A stretch of DNA of 64,000 nt from Apostichopus japonicus (Eukaryota; Echinodermata; Holothuroidea; Aspidochirotida; Stichopodidae), in assembly GCF_037975245.1 (NCBI RefSeq), contig NC_092570.1, positions 1,364,501 to 1,428,500 of the forward strand. Reading direction: 5' to 3'. The notes under the pieces are model-generated. The model did not search any database. It was given only the letters and a program-made list of their open reading frames with translations, and was not told the DNA's origin. Every line of letters begins with the position of its first letter. Positions within the stretch are counted from its first letter, which is position 1. The position numbers were made by a program, and so were the translations under genes. Below are positions 39,123 through 49,426 of the stretch, piece by piece.

Positions 39123-41600
39123 CGTTAATTTCAATGTGAAATGAAAAAGTCGGCTACATGTTCATAATCCATAAGCTGGCAAATATTCCATCAAAGCTAT
39201 AAAGTTATACCGAACAATTTAGTACTAAAACGTGTAATATCGTAATAACTTTAGCCTGACAACAACGTCGTAATCTTTATTGTTATATAGGTTTATTTCT
39301 TATAACTTAATTCTTAGATTTGATGCTTCTCCAAATCTTTTATTATGTACTTTGAAATCTATTGCGGATGAAGCATATTATATGTATACAGACGGATAAG
39401 ACATAAAATAAATATGAACTTTGGCACCATAGTCATTTTTCTCGTATATTGTAGCAGTGCTGCAAGAATCACACACTGTTTACTGGTAGCCTCATTTTTA
39501 ACGCAAAACATACAACACATGAATATGGTAACGAATGCTGGAAAAGGACTTTGGTTAAAACAATGTTCAATGCAAAGTTTTCTAATTGTAACGGGATAAT
39601 GGACTTAAAATGCAATAATGAATTTTTTTTGGAGTATCATAGTACACATGAATATGGTAACAAATGCTGGAAGAGGAAAACTTTGGTAGACAAAATTTGA
39701 AAAAAAAGAAAAGAAAAAAAATTTCGTATTTTGTAACAGAGAGGCCAAACGCTAAAGCTGTTGACAATTCCATTATGTATAAACAAGAGGTGGGAAATGA
39801 TGGTTATGGTGGGAGGGGGGTGGGGGGGGGGCTGACAAGAGTTACAATGCAGGAACAATCAACAATGCAACTATTAGTATGTTGAATATTCTGGAACAAA
39901 ATGAAAAACAATCTTTACATCAAAAATCAAGGTAAACTTACAAATGAGTTTCTACTGACTTTTTTCAAGTCACACGACTCAACAAGACTTGGACCTAAAA
40001 GAGGACTCAAACCCAACCATAATCTTTCGTTTATATGACAGATATCTATGGGAAGAACAAGCCCTCCCCCCCCCCCCCCCAAAAAAAAGCAAAGAAAAAA
40101 TCGTTTTCGTTTGGGAGATATTCTTTAGAGTTTAAATGTCGTGACTGAGAGTTGTCATTTTGTAAATCTGTGACTTCACAGTGCCAATAGGACATGAACT
40201 CATTTTTACTTTATATTTTGCTTTTCTTTTCGTATTTTCAAGGTAGAATGTTAACATTGTTGACCATAAAACTGTAATGCGATCATTACGTCATGTTACG
40301 ATTCAACATTTTGTATAGCCCAATATAAATTACAGATCATAAAATTTAAAAAAAATAATTGAAAACTGACACATGTGGCTCGAAAAGGCCATATTTAGAC
40401 ATGATTAAGAACATTGATCAGGAACATTAAATCTGTGATATATATATCTCTCAAATGGAATAACGTTATGATGAGCCGTTTTATAGCAGTTGTTCAGCTA
40501 GGACAGTTATCTCTCTGTCCTACTGTATGGAGCAATTATGAAGATTGGGTTTGTGTCTCCATTAAAATGGAATGACTTTCTCAACTCTTACATCCAGATG
40601 TTAAAATCATTAGTTAAGTTAAAATTGAAGTCCAAACTTTAAGCAGTCTTGTTTGTATATATCCATCCTGCTATCACCTGTTATACAACACCACCTAATT
40701 GTATTCTGGTTGTATACTAACACATCTCATTCAAAGGCTCTGTTAACAAGTTATAACATGTCAGGTAATGAGGCAGCATGGACAAACCACTCCTTACCAT
40801 TTACTCCAATCTCATATACCTCCACTGCAAATATAAAGTCTTGCACTACTGTGCACATGCAACTAAGAAATTGAACTAAGTTAAATATACATACAAGGCT
40901 ATAATATATTCATATAATGGAAATAAAACAGTTTCAAGTATATTGCAGGAGAGCAGCTTTTGGATCAAGTATCTCATGAGAGGAAACATCCAATGCCATT
41001 ATTTAATTCATCTGGAATTTTGCATTGTTGTTTTATGCATGTATGCAACTCATTAGAAAGTTTAAACTCATTATAAACTGACTTTATAATAGAGAAGCAA
41101 TCAGCATGATTAAAAAACATTTTGATGGTTATAAATCGGTTCCCCTCCCCCCCCCCTCTACTGTTGACCCCTCCAATCTCCCTCTCTTCATCCTGTGACC
41201 AACAATAGCTGATCATGCTTTATGGATGACATGCCATAGGCACAACTGTAGGATTTAAGGAGTTGAGTTAAACAAAAGTCAAGAGACCCTTCAAATCCCA
41301 TGTACTCTACTGAAGGCCCCCTCCCCCCTCTACCCCCCTAAAAATACGTGCCCATATTAAATTGGAGTACATATTTCCTGTTCATAGGAGTTTGTACTGC
41401 CGTATATCTGAGCACACATTGTAGCCATATATCTCCCCATCACAACTTTACAAATGTCAGAAATTATATTTCAGAGTAAAAACACAAAAGCACTTGATTG
41501 CTGTTTTAGACCTTTCAAAGAGTTTTTTTGTCAACCAGAGTCACAATAATTTGTTATGTCTACATTTGTAATCACTGCTGAACTTAATACAACTTCATTA
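39123..41600. other. Non-coding, no recognised gene
   Basis: A weak doubling of ATGAATATGGTAAC...AATGCTGGAA occurs at 39519 and 39648; poly-C and poly-G runs lie at 39820, 40066 and 41145. No ORF has a convincing protein signature. The end near 41600 should be the 3' UTR of the minus-strand LRAT gene. Confidence 0.45.
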
Positions 41601-41619
41601 CATTAAAACTTATTAGAAC

Positions 41620-43020
41620 TTATCTGCGTTTGCACCAAGAAGCAAAATGCTTACAATTATAGGTGAGAATATTGTAACGGTTCTCACCCAATTTGGACCT
41701 AGCTCTCTGAAGTACCTCTTCCGGCGGTAACATTGGGGCACCACCGTAGGACACGCGGAGGATGGGAGGGGACACTTCAACCCATTCCTCCACCACACCC
41801 CTGCTGTACATGTTACGAATTAATTTCAACTTGTTGGTCTTTGTATTCACTGTAACAACTATAGCATGACATCTGGGGTGACTGAGGTGACCAGGCAGGA
41901 CCACCTGATCCCCCTCATTGATCTCACTCAGTTGCACCTCCTCATCACCTCTTTTGACTGACATGTGAATCACCTGTCCAAACACACGACCCAGTTGAGA
42001 CCCCACTGCTTTCTGGGGTGCCCTTATGACCTCTCCTTTTATGACGCTCCCCATAAAAAAGCTCATTTTCACTTCCAAAGTCGGAACTTCAAAACATCCT
42101 ATCCCTCCCCCTGGTGTACCACTGGCTACTGCTCCACTGATCTTGAAACCTTTCTCCACCAATATATCAATGAACCTCTTAATGAAAGCATCCAAATAGC
42201 TCCCACGGTCTGTACACCCCTGTCGTTCTGCGATGGCGTCTTCCAATTCGAAAGCGACCGCCGAGCCGTCCATGGCAAATAAAATCCCACTCTTGATCTT
42301 GGTCTTGGCGTAACCTTGCTCGACCACTCGGATACAATCCTCTTCTCGACCAGTGACCCAGGATGAACCCAATAATGTCTTGAGGACCTCGCTGACTTCA
42401 GTTCCCACTAACCACATGGCTCTCCATCCGTGTCCAGGACCGCATTTACAGTAACCGGCGAGCACTTTACTTTTGCAAGTTAATATGTTGTACACTTTTG
42501 TTTCTACCTGGCAAGATGCCAAAGCTCTAGCTACAACCAAAGCAGCAGGATCGCAAAGAGAACCATAATCCACAATTTGTAGATTCGTAACCATGGATAA
42601 GTCAATGAGCATGCGTCCAATCGTGATCTCACAGAACGCCAATTTTTGCAGCGATATCACAGAGGCAAGTTTTCTGTCATCATCAACAGATTCCACAATT
42701 GCATCAAAAGTGAGTTTCTCTTTACCTTGTACCTCTACCCATCTGAGATGGTCCCCTTGTTGTACCCTTCGTGACTGGCATACGATCCTTGTTGTTGGTG
42801 ACGCTTTCTTATACTGACGAAAATAGAATCTCTTTGTTTCTATCGTAATGAAAATCTCCTCCGTCATCAGAGTCTCGAAGAACTTTTCATCCAGCCATTC
42901 TTTGCCGCAAGTCTCACAAAAAGCTCCACACACTTCTTCTTTGCTATCACCATAAATCCAAAACTGTTTAGAGTCTCGGTTACCACACAGACATCCTCTT
43001 TGTATTTCTAGGAGTTCCAT
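41620..43020 (-). CDS. Tandem-LRAT (NlpC/P60-like) protein with CxC...CxxC knuckle, 466 aa
   Basis: The coding sequence lies in one exon; ATG 43020 gives MELLEIQRG. An acceptor (poly-T then AG at 43041-43040) sits 19 bp upstream, so a 5' UTR intron is likely. Residues 10-38 hold CLCG...CETCGKEW, a possible zinc knuckle. A first LRAT-like module (residues 88-195) has GDHL, but the expected His is Asp106 (TFDAIV); a Cys remains at 182 before YCKCG. The second module (about 363-466) is intact: GDQVVL, HPRCHAIV (His385) and YNILTYNCKHF (Cys456). LRAT/PLAAT enzymes are thiol acyltransferases or phospholipases using His and Cys in these boxes. It is paralogous to exon 6 of the gene at 48045-55011. 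Its substrate is not predictable. Confidence 0.85.
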   Translation of the reverse strand: MELLEIQRGCLCGNRDSKQFWIYGDSKEEVCGAFCETCGKEWLDEKFFETLMTEEIFITIETKRFYFRQYKKASPTTRIVCQSRRVQQGDHLRWVEVQGKEKLTFDAIVESVDDDRKLASVISLQKLAFCEITIGRMLIDLSMVTNLQIVDYGSLCDPAALVVARALASCQVETKVYNILTCKSKVLAGYCKCGPGHGWRAMWLVGTEVSEVLKTLLGSSWVTGREEDCIRVVEQGYAKTKIKSGILFAMDGSAVAFELEDAIAERQGCTDRGSYLDAFIKRFIDILVEKGFKISGAVASGTPGGGIGCFEVPTLEVKMSFFMGSVIKGEVIRAPQKAVGSQLGRVFGQVIHMSVKRGDEEVQLSEINEGDQVVLPGHLSHPRCHAIVVTVNTKTNKLKLIRNMYSRGVVEEWVEVSPPILRVSYGGAPMLPPEEVLQRARSKLGENRYNILTYNCKHFASWCKRR

Positions 43021-43515
43021 GCTAAAAATGCAGTGTTTCCTAAAAAAAAAATATATTAAAAAAAAAGATGGGAAAAATGAATTAATGAACATTCAAGTTA
43101 AGAAAGTAAAATTTGACAGCATTGTAATACTCTTAGGTGCCTAGGAATGCCTTGTTGATATTAATATTATCTACAGAATAAAGGCATGCAGTGCCTAACT
43201 GGTATTACAGTACTTCATACACACAATGCACCATACCCTTCCCCACATCCCTCCTTCCTTCTTTATGCCTCAAAGATCACTCTTGCTAAAAATCATCTCT
43301 TGATATAAATACCTTTAAGTTTTGGGGTTCCTTAACAGCTGCTTGCATTATGGGCCATTATGGGCTGAAGTTATGAAAGTAATTTATCTGAATTTTGTTG
43401 TTCCAAGCTATTCACAGGGGCTGAGAGGGATGTTCATTAGATTTTTATTTTTATTTTTATATTTATATTCTATATTTATTTATGTGTTCTGTTTGTTATA
43501 TTTTGTATGTTTTAT

Positions 43516-43867
43516 ATGGCGGAGTGTATAGCCTAGTGGTTAACGCCGGCGTCTCCCAGTGATGAGATCCCCGGTTCGATTCCCCGCCGACAGCAATGTG
43601 TGTCGTCTGGCAAGGGTGTTGTTCAATAACAACTTCCCGACATGGACGTTAAATGGATGTGTGCCGAGAGATTGGCTACAGTCAGCTTGCGAGTCTATAA
43701 GCCTCCATGGCTTCTTTCGCGAGTTCCTGCTTACGGGAAGATCACTATACATACATACATACATACATACATATATGTGTAGGGATCCTGGGGAGAACAC
43801 TGGTTCACCAGTGACAGGATCCCTGGTTACGAATAAAGTTGATAAAAAAAAAAAAATTAAAAAAAAT
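43516..43867 (+). repeat. tRNA-headed SINE with (CATA)n and poly-A tail
   Basis: The head carries A-box-like TAGCCTAGTGGTTAACGCC and B box GGTTCGATTCCCC. The body follows, then (CATA)n at 43747-43773, a second unique part and an A-rich end (43846-43867). Confidence 0.8.
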
Positions 43868-44494
43868 AGATTTATGTTAATGTATAATATAGTATACAGT
43901 ATGTAAAAATACAGTAAAATAATATCCCTGATGAAGCCAGTTAAGTATGAGTTAATGCTTTACAATGGATGATCATATTTTGGTATTTTACAAATATGAG
44001 AGGCAACAAACATTACTCTAAAAGTCAGTCTGCTAATATATCTCACAAAATTCAAAATATGAATGTTGTTAGTCCTGGACGTTCTAACACTTCATCTAAT
44101 AGCAGGATTACTCATAACATTGAGCAATTGTATATAGATAGCGTTATCTGACAAAACTATCTAGGCCTAGCTATCTGACTCTCAGAATTGTCAACAGGAA
44201 CTAACTCAATGAGGTCACTGTATTTACTGGTTTACTAGTTTTGGCATGCTGTAGCAGCTACATCGATGAGATCTGCTTACTGCGTACGTGACTATTTAAT
44301 ACATGAACCAGGATTACTGCTAAAAAGGTTTGGTCTTTATGGCCATAAGGGCTTAGGCCTGCAGTAACGTGCATTTACTACTAGGCTAATTCACATACAT
44401 TTATCACATGCAAGACATACATGTTTAGATTGAGAACATTGACCTAATCTATTTTAACAAGCATGCATGGAACTTCAATCTTTGAGGAAAACTT

Positions 44495-44700
44495 ACGAAG
44501 CTGAAAGCAGTGATCCAATAGTCAAGGGTTTTGTGTTTTATATTGTCTTGGAAGTGACTTCCCTGTCGTATTATATACATTGACCTGGGAAACCAAACAC
44601 TCAATTGCAGTTTTGATTTCGCACAACAATGTATGATTGCACAATAGGTACTTTCCATTTCAGGACTGGTGACATCATTTTCTACAGTGCATTGCTGGTA
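44495..44700 (-). other. Possible 5' UTR exon of the 41620-43020 gene
   Basis: A good donor (TTC then GTAAGT, exon end near 44495) follows an open stretch on the minus strand. Joining it to the acceptor at 43040 puts its ATG (44658) out of frame, so if used it would be untranslated. Weak evidence. Confidence 0.25.
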
Positions 44701-44859
44701 CCTGCAGTGAGAATATAACTATAGGCGTATGAACGGAGGTTAGGGGAGGAGGAAAGGGCGGGCAGGCGGTGAGGATTTGAGTGAGAGCTTTAGTCGTTTC
44801 TGACATAGCGGCGAATACATCAACGAGTTAAATGATTCATTTACCTCGTTGGAATACAT

Positions 44860-45100
44860 AAATCTGGACCGCATATGTCAATTACGAGACCCCCTCCCCC
44901 CACAAAACACCAAACACGGAGTACTCATTGAATGTCTATACTAAAACTAGTGTCGCGATCTCATAGTTACCACATTCCTCGTAAAGTTACGCGAACGACG
45001 GGATCTCACTAAGTGGTACATCTTCCCAATGTTAACCGCAATTTGCAATTCCAGAATTGCCTATTTGAGTGTTTGCATACAAACAATCGAACAGCAGATG
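44860..45100. repeat. Diverged copy of the 5560-5830 repeat
   Basis: Shared order of blocks: AATCTGGAC, CTCNTTGAATGTNTATNCTA, GATCTC, CGCAANTTNCAATT and GCCNTTTGNAGT, all in the same direction. Nearby 45328-45380 (CAGGGACGTAGCTAAGG plus a G run) looks like one end of a CAGGGGCGTAGC-type element. Confidence 0.5.
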
Positions 45101-45837
45101 AAGTTTACATACCATGAACCAATCATAAACAAAATCAAAATTAGTTGTAAATTGTACAATTTAGGCTCTGAACTGCTGGCTGAAGAAAGGAAATAAGTTC
45201 AACTAATATTGCTGTAGTTGCATATTATCACATTCGACCATATTCGTAGTTTGAGTACTTAATTAGAGGGAGTCACATTCCAAAGAAGTTCCCGTACAAG
45301 AGCATTGCCCTAGCATGAGTATCACTCAGGGACGTAGCTAAGGCCTGATGATTGGGGGGGGGGGGGGTAGTGGCTGAAATTCCACATCTTTCGCGACTGC
45401 ATTTTTGTTCCGAACTTTTTTCGATACATTTGTAACACTGGCCCTCACTTCACAAACTTATTGATCACTCTGGTTAAGCAAGTAAGCAACTGAGTATAGT
45501 TATCTGCTTAAAGGCTACATAGACTACTGACTACAAAAGCTATGTTAATGTAACAAACGGGGACATTTTTTTTTCAACAAATTATATTCGACGACATAGT
45601 GAATTACCCAAAAATACAGTGCTTTTTCATGGACAAAGTTTTTGTTATGTTGATGGCACTTTTAAGCTTCCGTAGATTAGCATTCAGCGTATACCATAGA
45701 GATGTATATTCTGAATTTACTTGAAGCCAGCGAACATGGTCAAACCCAGTTGGAAATTCCGACTGTCGCACTCAAATTTGTCCAACTATCGTCAGTTAGT
45801 ACCAAGATTGGAGGGGGGGGGGGGCGGTGCAATGCCC

Positions 45838-46735
45838 AGAGTGAGAGTACCACTCAGATCTGAGTGGTTCGAACCAGTATGAGTAGGCCTAGACAAGTTC
45901 TGTTTCCTCTGGGTAAAGATCGGAGTATGTCGAGAATGCTACCCGTATGAGTACAATGTCCACAGTACGAGTACCACTCAGAACCGAGTACCACTCAGTA
46001 TGAGTACACAAGTTCTGTTTCCTCTTCGTCTTCGATACGGTGCCACATCCGCAATAAGGGACAATACCTCACCACATTCCTCTGGTTAAAGATCGGAGTA
46101 TGTCGAGAATGCTACCCGTATGAGTGCAATGTCCAGAGTACTAGTACCACTCAGAACCAGTATGAGTACACAAGTTCTGTTTCCTCTGGTTAAAGATCAG
46201 AGTATGTCGAGAATGCTACCCGTATGAGTGCAATGTCCAGAGTGCGAGTACCACTCAGAACCAGTATGAGTACACAAGTTCTGTTTCCTCTTCGATACGG
46301 TGACACATCCGCAAAAAGGGACAATACCTCACCACATTCCTCTGGTTAAAGATCGGAGTATGTCGAGAATGCTACCCGTATGAGTACAATGTCCACAGTA
46401 CGAGTACCACTCAGAACCAGTATGAGTACACAAGTTCTGTTTCCTCTTCGTCTTCGATACGGTGACATATCCGCAAAAAGGGACAATACCTCACCACATT
46501 CCTCTGGTTAAAGATCGGAGTATGTCAAGAATGCTACCCGTATGAGTGCAATGTCCAGAGTTCTAGTACCACTCAGAACCAGTATGAGTACACAAGTTCT
46601 GTTTCCTCTGGTTAAAGATCGGAGTATGTCGAGAATGCTACCCGTATGAGTTCAATGTCCAGAGTACTAGTACCACTCAGAACCAGTATGAGTACACAAG
46701 TTCTGCTTCCTCTGAGTAAGATTGAGTATGAAACC
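45838..46735 (+). repeat. Long/short minisatellite with GAGTACCACTC core
   Basis: GATCGGAGTATGTCGAGAAT recurs at 45918, 46091, 46195 (variant), 46351, 46513, 46617 and, degenerate, 46720. Spacings are 173, 104, 156, 162, 104 and 103 bp. Long units carry an extra TCTTCGATACGGTGACA...CACCACATTCC block that short units lack. Confidence 0.9.
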
Positions 46736-47129
46736 TAGAGTACAACTGCGAACAAGATACTTCAGTATCAGTACAGTATTTAATGGACTAACGAAGAACA
46801 AAGCGTATGATACTATGATGGGTACGTACCACATGTTAAAACCCATTTGATGGAAGCTGTACTGATCCATACAAAACTTGCATAGTATGGCAATTCCCTG
46901 TATTAACTACACTTTACACCCATCAACTGAGCTTTGAGTTTATAAACTGAGCATTGATGAAATAATGGCTACACAAATGAAAATTTACCTTTTATTAATC
47001 ACAATCACAAAATTATATACAGTAGGATTGAGACATGCAAATTAGCTACACTCTTAAATTCAACTGTGACTTAGGTCTTAACCCTAAGCACAACGAAGAT
47101 TGCATTAATTTTTTTTTTTTTACATACAT

Positions 47130-47572
47130 ACATACATACATACTTTTATAGAGCGCAAACTCCATATGATCAATGCGCTAAAATTTTCAAGAAAAATAAT
47201 ACCAACAAAATGTACAATTTATTAAACAGGTAAGTCTTAAGTTGTTTTTTCAACAGTGCAACAGATTTAGAATTACGTATAAGGAAGAGAGTTCCACAAC
47301 ACAGGTTCTGCACTGGAAAAGGCGCCCTCACCCACCTGTTTCTTAGAAGATGATATAAGAAGCAGGGTCTCATCCATTGCAGACCTGGTAACAGGACCAG
47401 ATAATGGTGCGGTTTTCCGCTGAAGCTTGTTAGAGAGATAAGCCGGGGCAGCATGATTCATACATTTATACACATAAAGACGTAATTTAAAATGGATTCT
47501 TTCACTGATAGGTAACCAATGCAGGGCATGTAGAAGAGGTTTTGGGCTCTCTAACCTAGCTGCCAAGAAAAT
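47130..47572 (-). pseudogene. Non-LTR retrotransposon 3' end (RT C-terminus and tail)
   Basis: Minus-strand reading gives LHALHWLPISERIHFKLRLY, then YKCMNHAAPAYLSNKLQRK, GAFSSAEPVLWNSLP and, after a frame change, SVALLKKQLKTYLFNK. This is the standard C-terminal block of CR1/L2/Jockey-type LINE proteins. It ends in GCGCTCTATAAAAGTATG(TATG)n at 47170-47130, a typical LINE 3' microsatellite tail. 5'-truncated and dead. Confidence 0.85.
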
Positions 47573-48044
47573 TAATTTCTCAAGAAAAAAGAGATCAGAG
47601 TATTTACCTAAAAAGTTCGCTTATATGCAAATATATAAAGTTTCATATTTCATTTAAATATTAAACCAAATCAATGACAGTTTTAGCAATTTAAAAAAAC
47701 TGGCTGCATAATGTGTGCATTTGCTACAATCTAATGATACAGTCTATGACTCTATTGATAATGGAGACTGAACTGAAGTCAACCCAAATGAAACAAAGAA
47801 CAATAAAATTAGGCCTAAACATCAAACTTGAAGGTTCGGGCCAAACCCCTGCCCCCCCCAAAAAAAACAATATTACAAATTCAATTGGCAAAGTTGCTAC
47901 GTAAATCCCAATAGTCGGATGGGTATCCACTTGTATGTAATTACTATTACATGACTTGATGTAAGAGGTGCTTTAAGCCTTACAGCTGAAACTACTAGGG
48001 TCGAAATAACTCCCCTACTCTCCAGACAAACATCAGAAATTATT

Positions 48045-49426
48045 TCACTGGTTCTGCTCTTTGCACCATTGAACAAAATGTTTACAATTATTTGTCACTA
48101 TATTGTAGTCATTTTTCCCGCCAATTTTTGATCTTGCGGTCTGTATCAAGAAATCCGGGTCGATGGCTATGTCGGCTCCCACAAGTAAAACCTGGGGCGG
48201 TGCTTTTATCCACTCTTCGACCACACCCTTCTCGTATGTACTGCGGATTAACCTCAACTGCTTTGCATCTGAATCAACGGATATGACTATGGCATGACAT
48301 CTTGGATGTAAAAGGGATCCGGTTAACACCACGTGATCTCCGCTCTGGAGTTCTTTCAGCTTCACCGTTTTGTCTTCCCGCTTGACAAACTTCTGAATCA
48401 AGCTACCGAACGACGATCCAGCTGACGTATTGTTGAACTTCCCCATGGCAACATGAAATTTGTGGCCGTCTTTGAAACACTGAACAGAGAAAGTAACTTG
48501 AACCTCCGAATCTTTAAAGATCTTTATTACGTATTCCCTCAGGCTGTTGTTTTCTGTTTTCGACACATCAAATTCTCCGTTTTCTTTAAGACTGACCAGA
48601 AGCTTTTCACAGAAATCGTCGTCAACACGATTTTTGGATAGATCAAAACCGTTCCTCCCATTGCTTAGATCAAGAATAATGCTGGTCTTGTTTATTTCTA
48701 CTAGGGCACCCACTGCTTTCACTTCACGTAATTCGCTGACAGAGCTTTCTGTATTTGGGCTTTTACAGACAGTCCACGATTCATGATTTACCAATCGGCT
48801 AAGGGTGTTTGTAAACGGCACGCCGACTAACCACCAGTTTCGGAAATATTCATCGGAACCGCACTTACAGTATCTGGCAAGGCACTGAAATTCAAATAAG
48901 TTTGCTACCTGCGGACAACCGTCGCACCAAGCAAACGCTCTAGCTTTCACCAATTCTGTGGGATCACAACTGGCGTACGTCACAACCTTTGCATTCTTTA
49001 GCTCAGAAACGTCGAGCTTAGCACGGCTAATCGTAACTTCACTTGGACCAGTTCGGCGGAACGAAACGACCGACAGGGTGGACTCAGAGTGAATGGTTTC
49101 AACGATGGCCTCATGGTGACCCGACAGAGTTTCCTCACAGTCAGAAAGAACTAGGTGATCCCCTTCTTTTAACGTTTCTAATGTGAACTGTTCTGTATTT
49201 CTTTCTCTGGGTGGGTGGTCAAACTGGGCATTGTGGAAGTAGAATATATTCTCTTCAAACAGAAGGCTATTTCCATCAACCTTTGAAACATCTTCTACGT
49301 ATCGCTCAAGTAACCATTCCTTGCCACATTTCTCGCACAAAACCCCCAACAGCTCGCCACCGTTTACATATCTTTTGTATCTGTTGGCGTTGCCACAAAC
49401 ACATTTTCTGAACTTTTCTTTGCTAT
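48045..49426 (-). CDS. Exon 6 of the fusion: CxC...CxxC knuckle plus two LRAT-like modules
   Basis: Residues 419-877 of the predicted protein. Opening KCVCGN...CEKCGKEWL gives Cys426, Cys428, Cys448 and Cys451. Module 1 keeps GDHLVL and HHEAIV (His521/522) and a Cys599 in EFQCLARYCKCG, but the NCxHF box is degraded. Module 2 is intact: GDHVVL, HPRCHAIVISV (His795), VVEEW, and IVTNNCKHFVQWCKE (Cys865). The frame has no ATG until residue 745, so the exon cannot start its own protein in full. It is paralogous to the single exon at 41620-43020, with shared order of all blocks. PLAAT/LRAT proteins transfer acyl chains from phospholipids through the Cys. Confidence 0.9.

Noticed and set aside
44495-44658. 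ATG at 44658 as the protein start of the stand-alone LRAT gene
   Set aside because: Splicing from its donor to the acceptor at 43040 runs into a stop; at best this is a 5' UTR exon.
48045-49349. Stand-alone LRAT gene starting at 49349
   Set aside because: The codon there is TTG, not ATG, and the cut would remove the CxCG half of the conserved knuckle kept in the paralogue.
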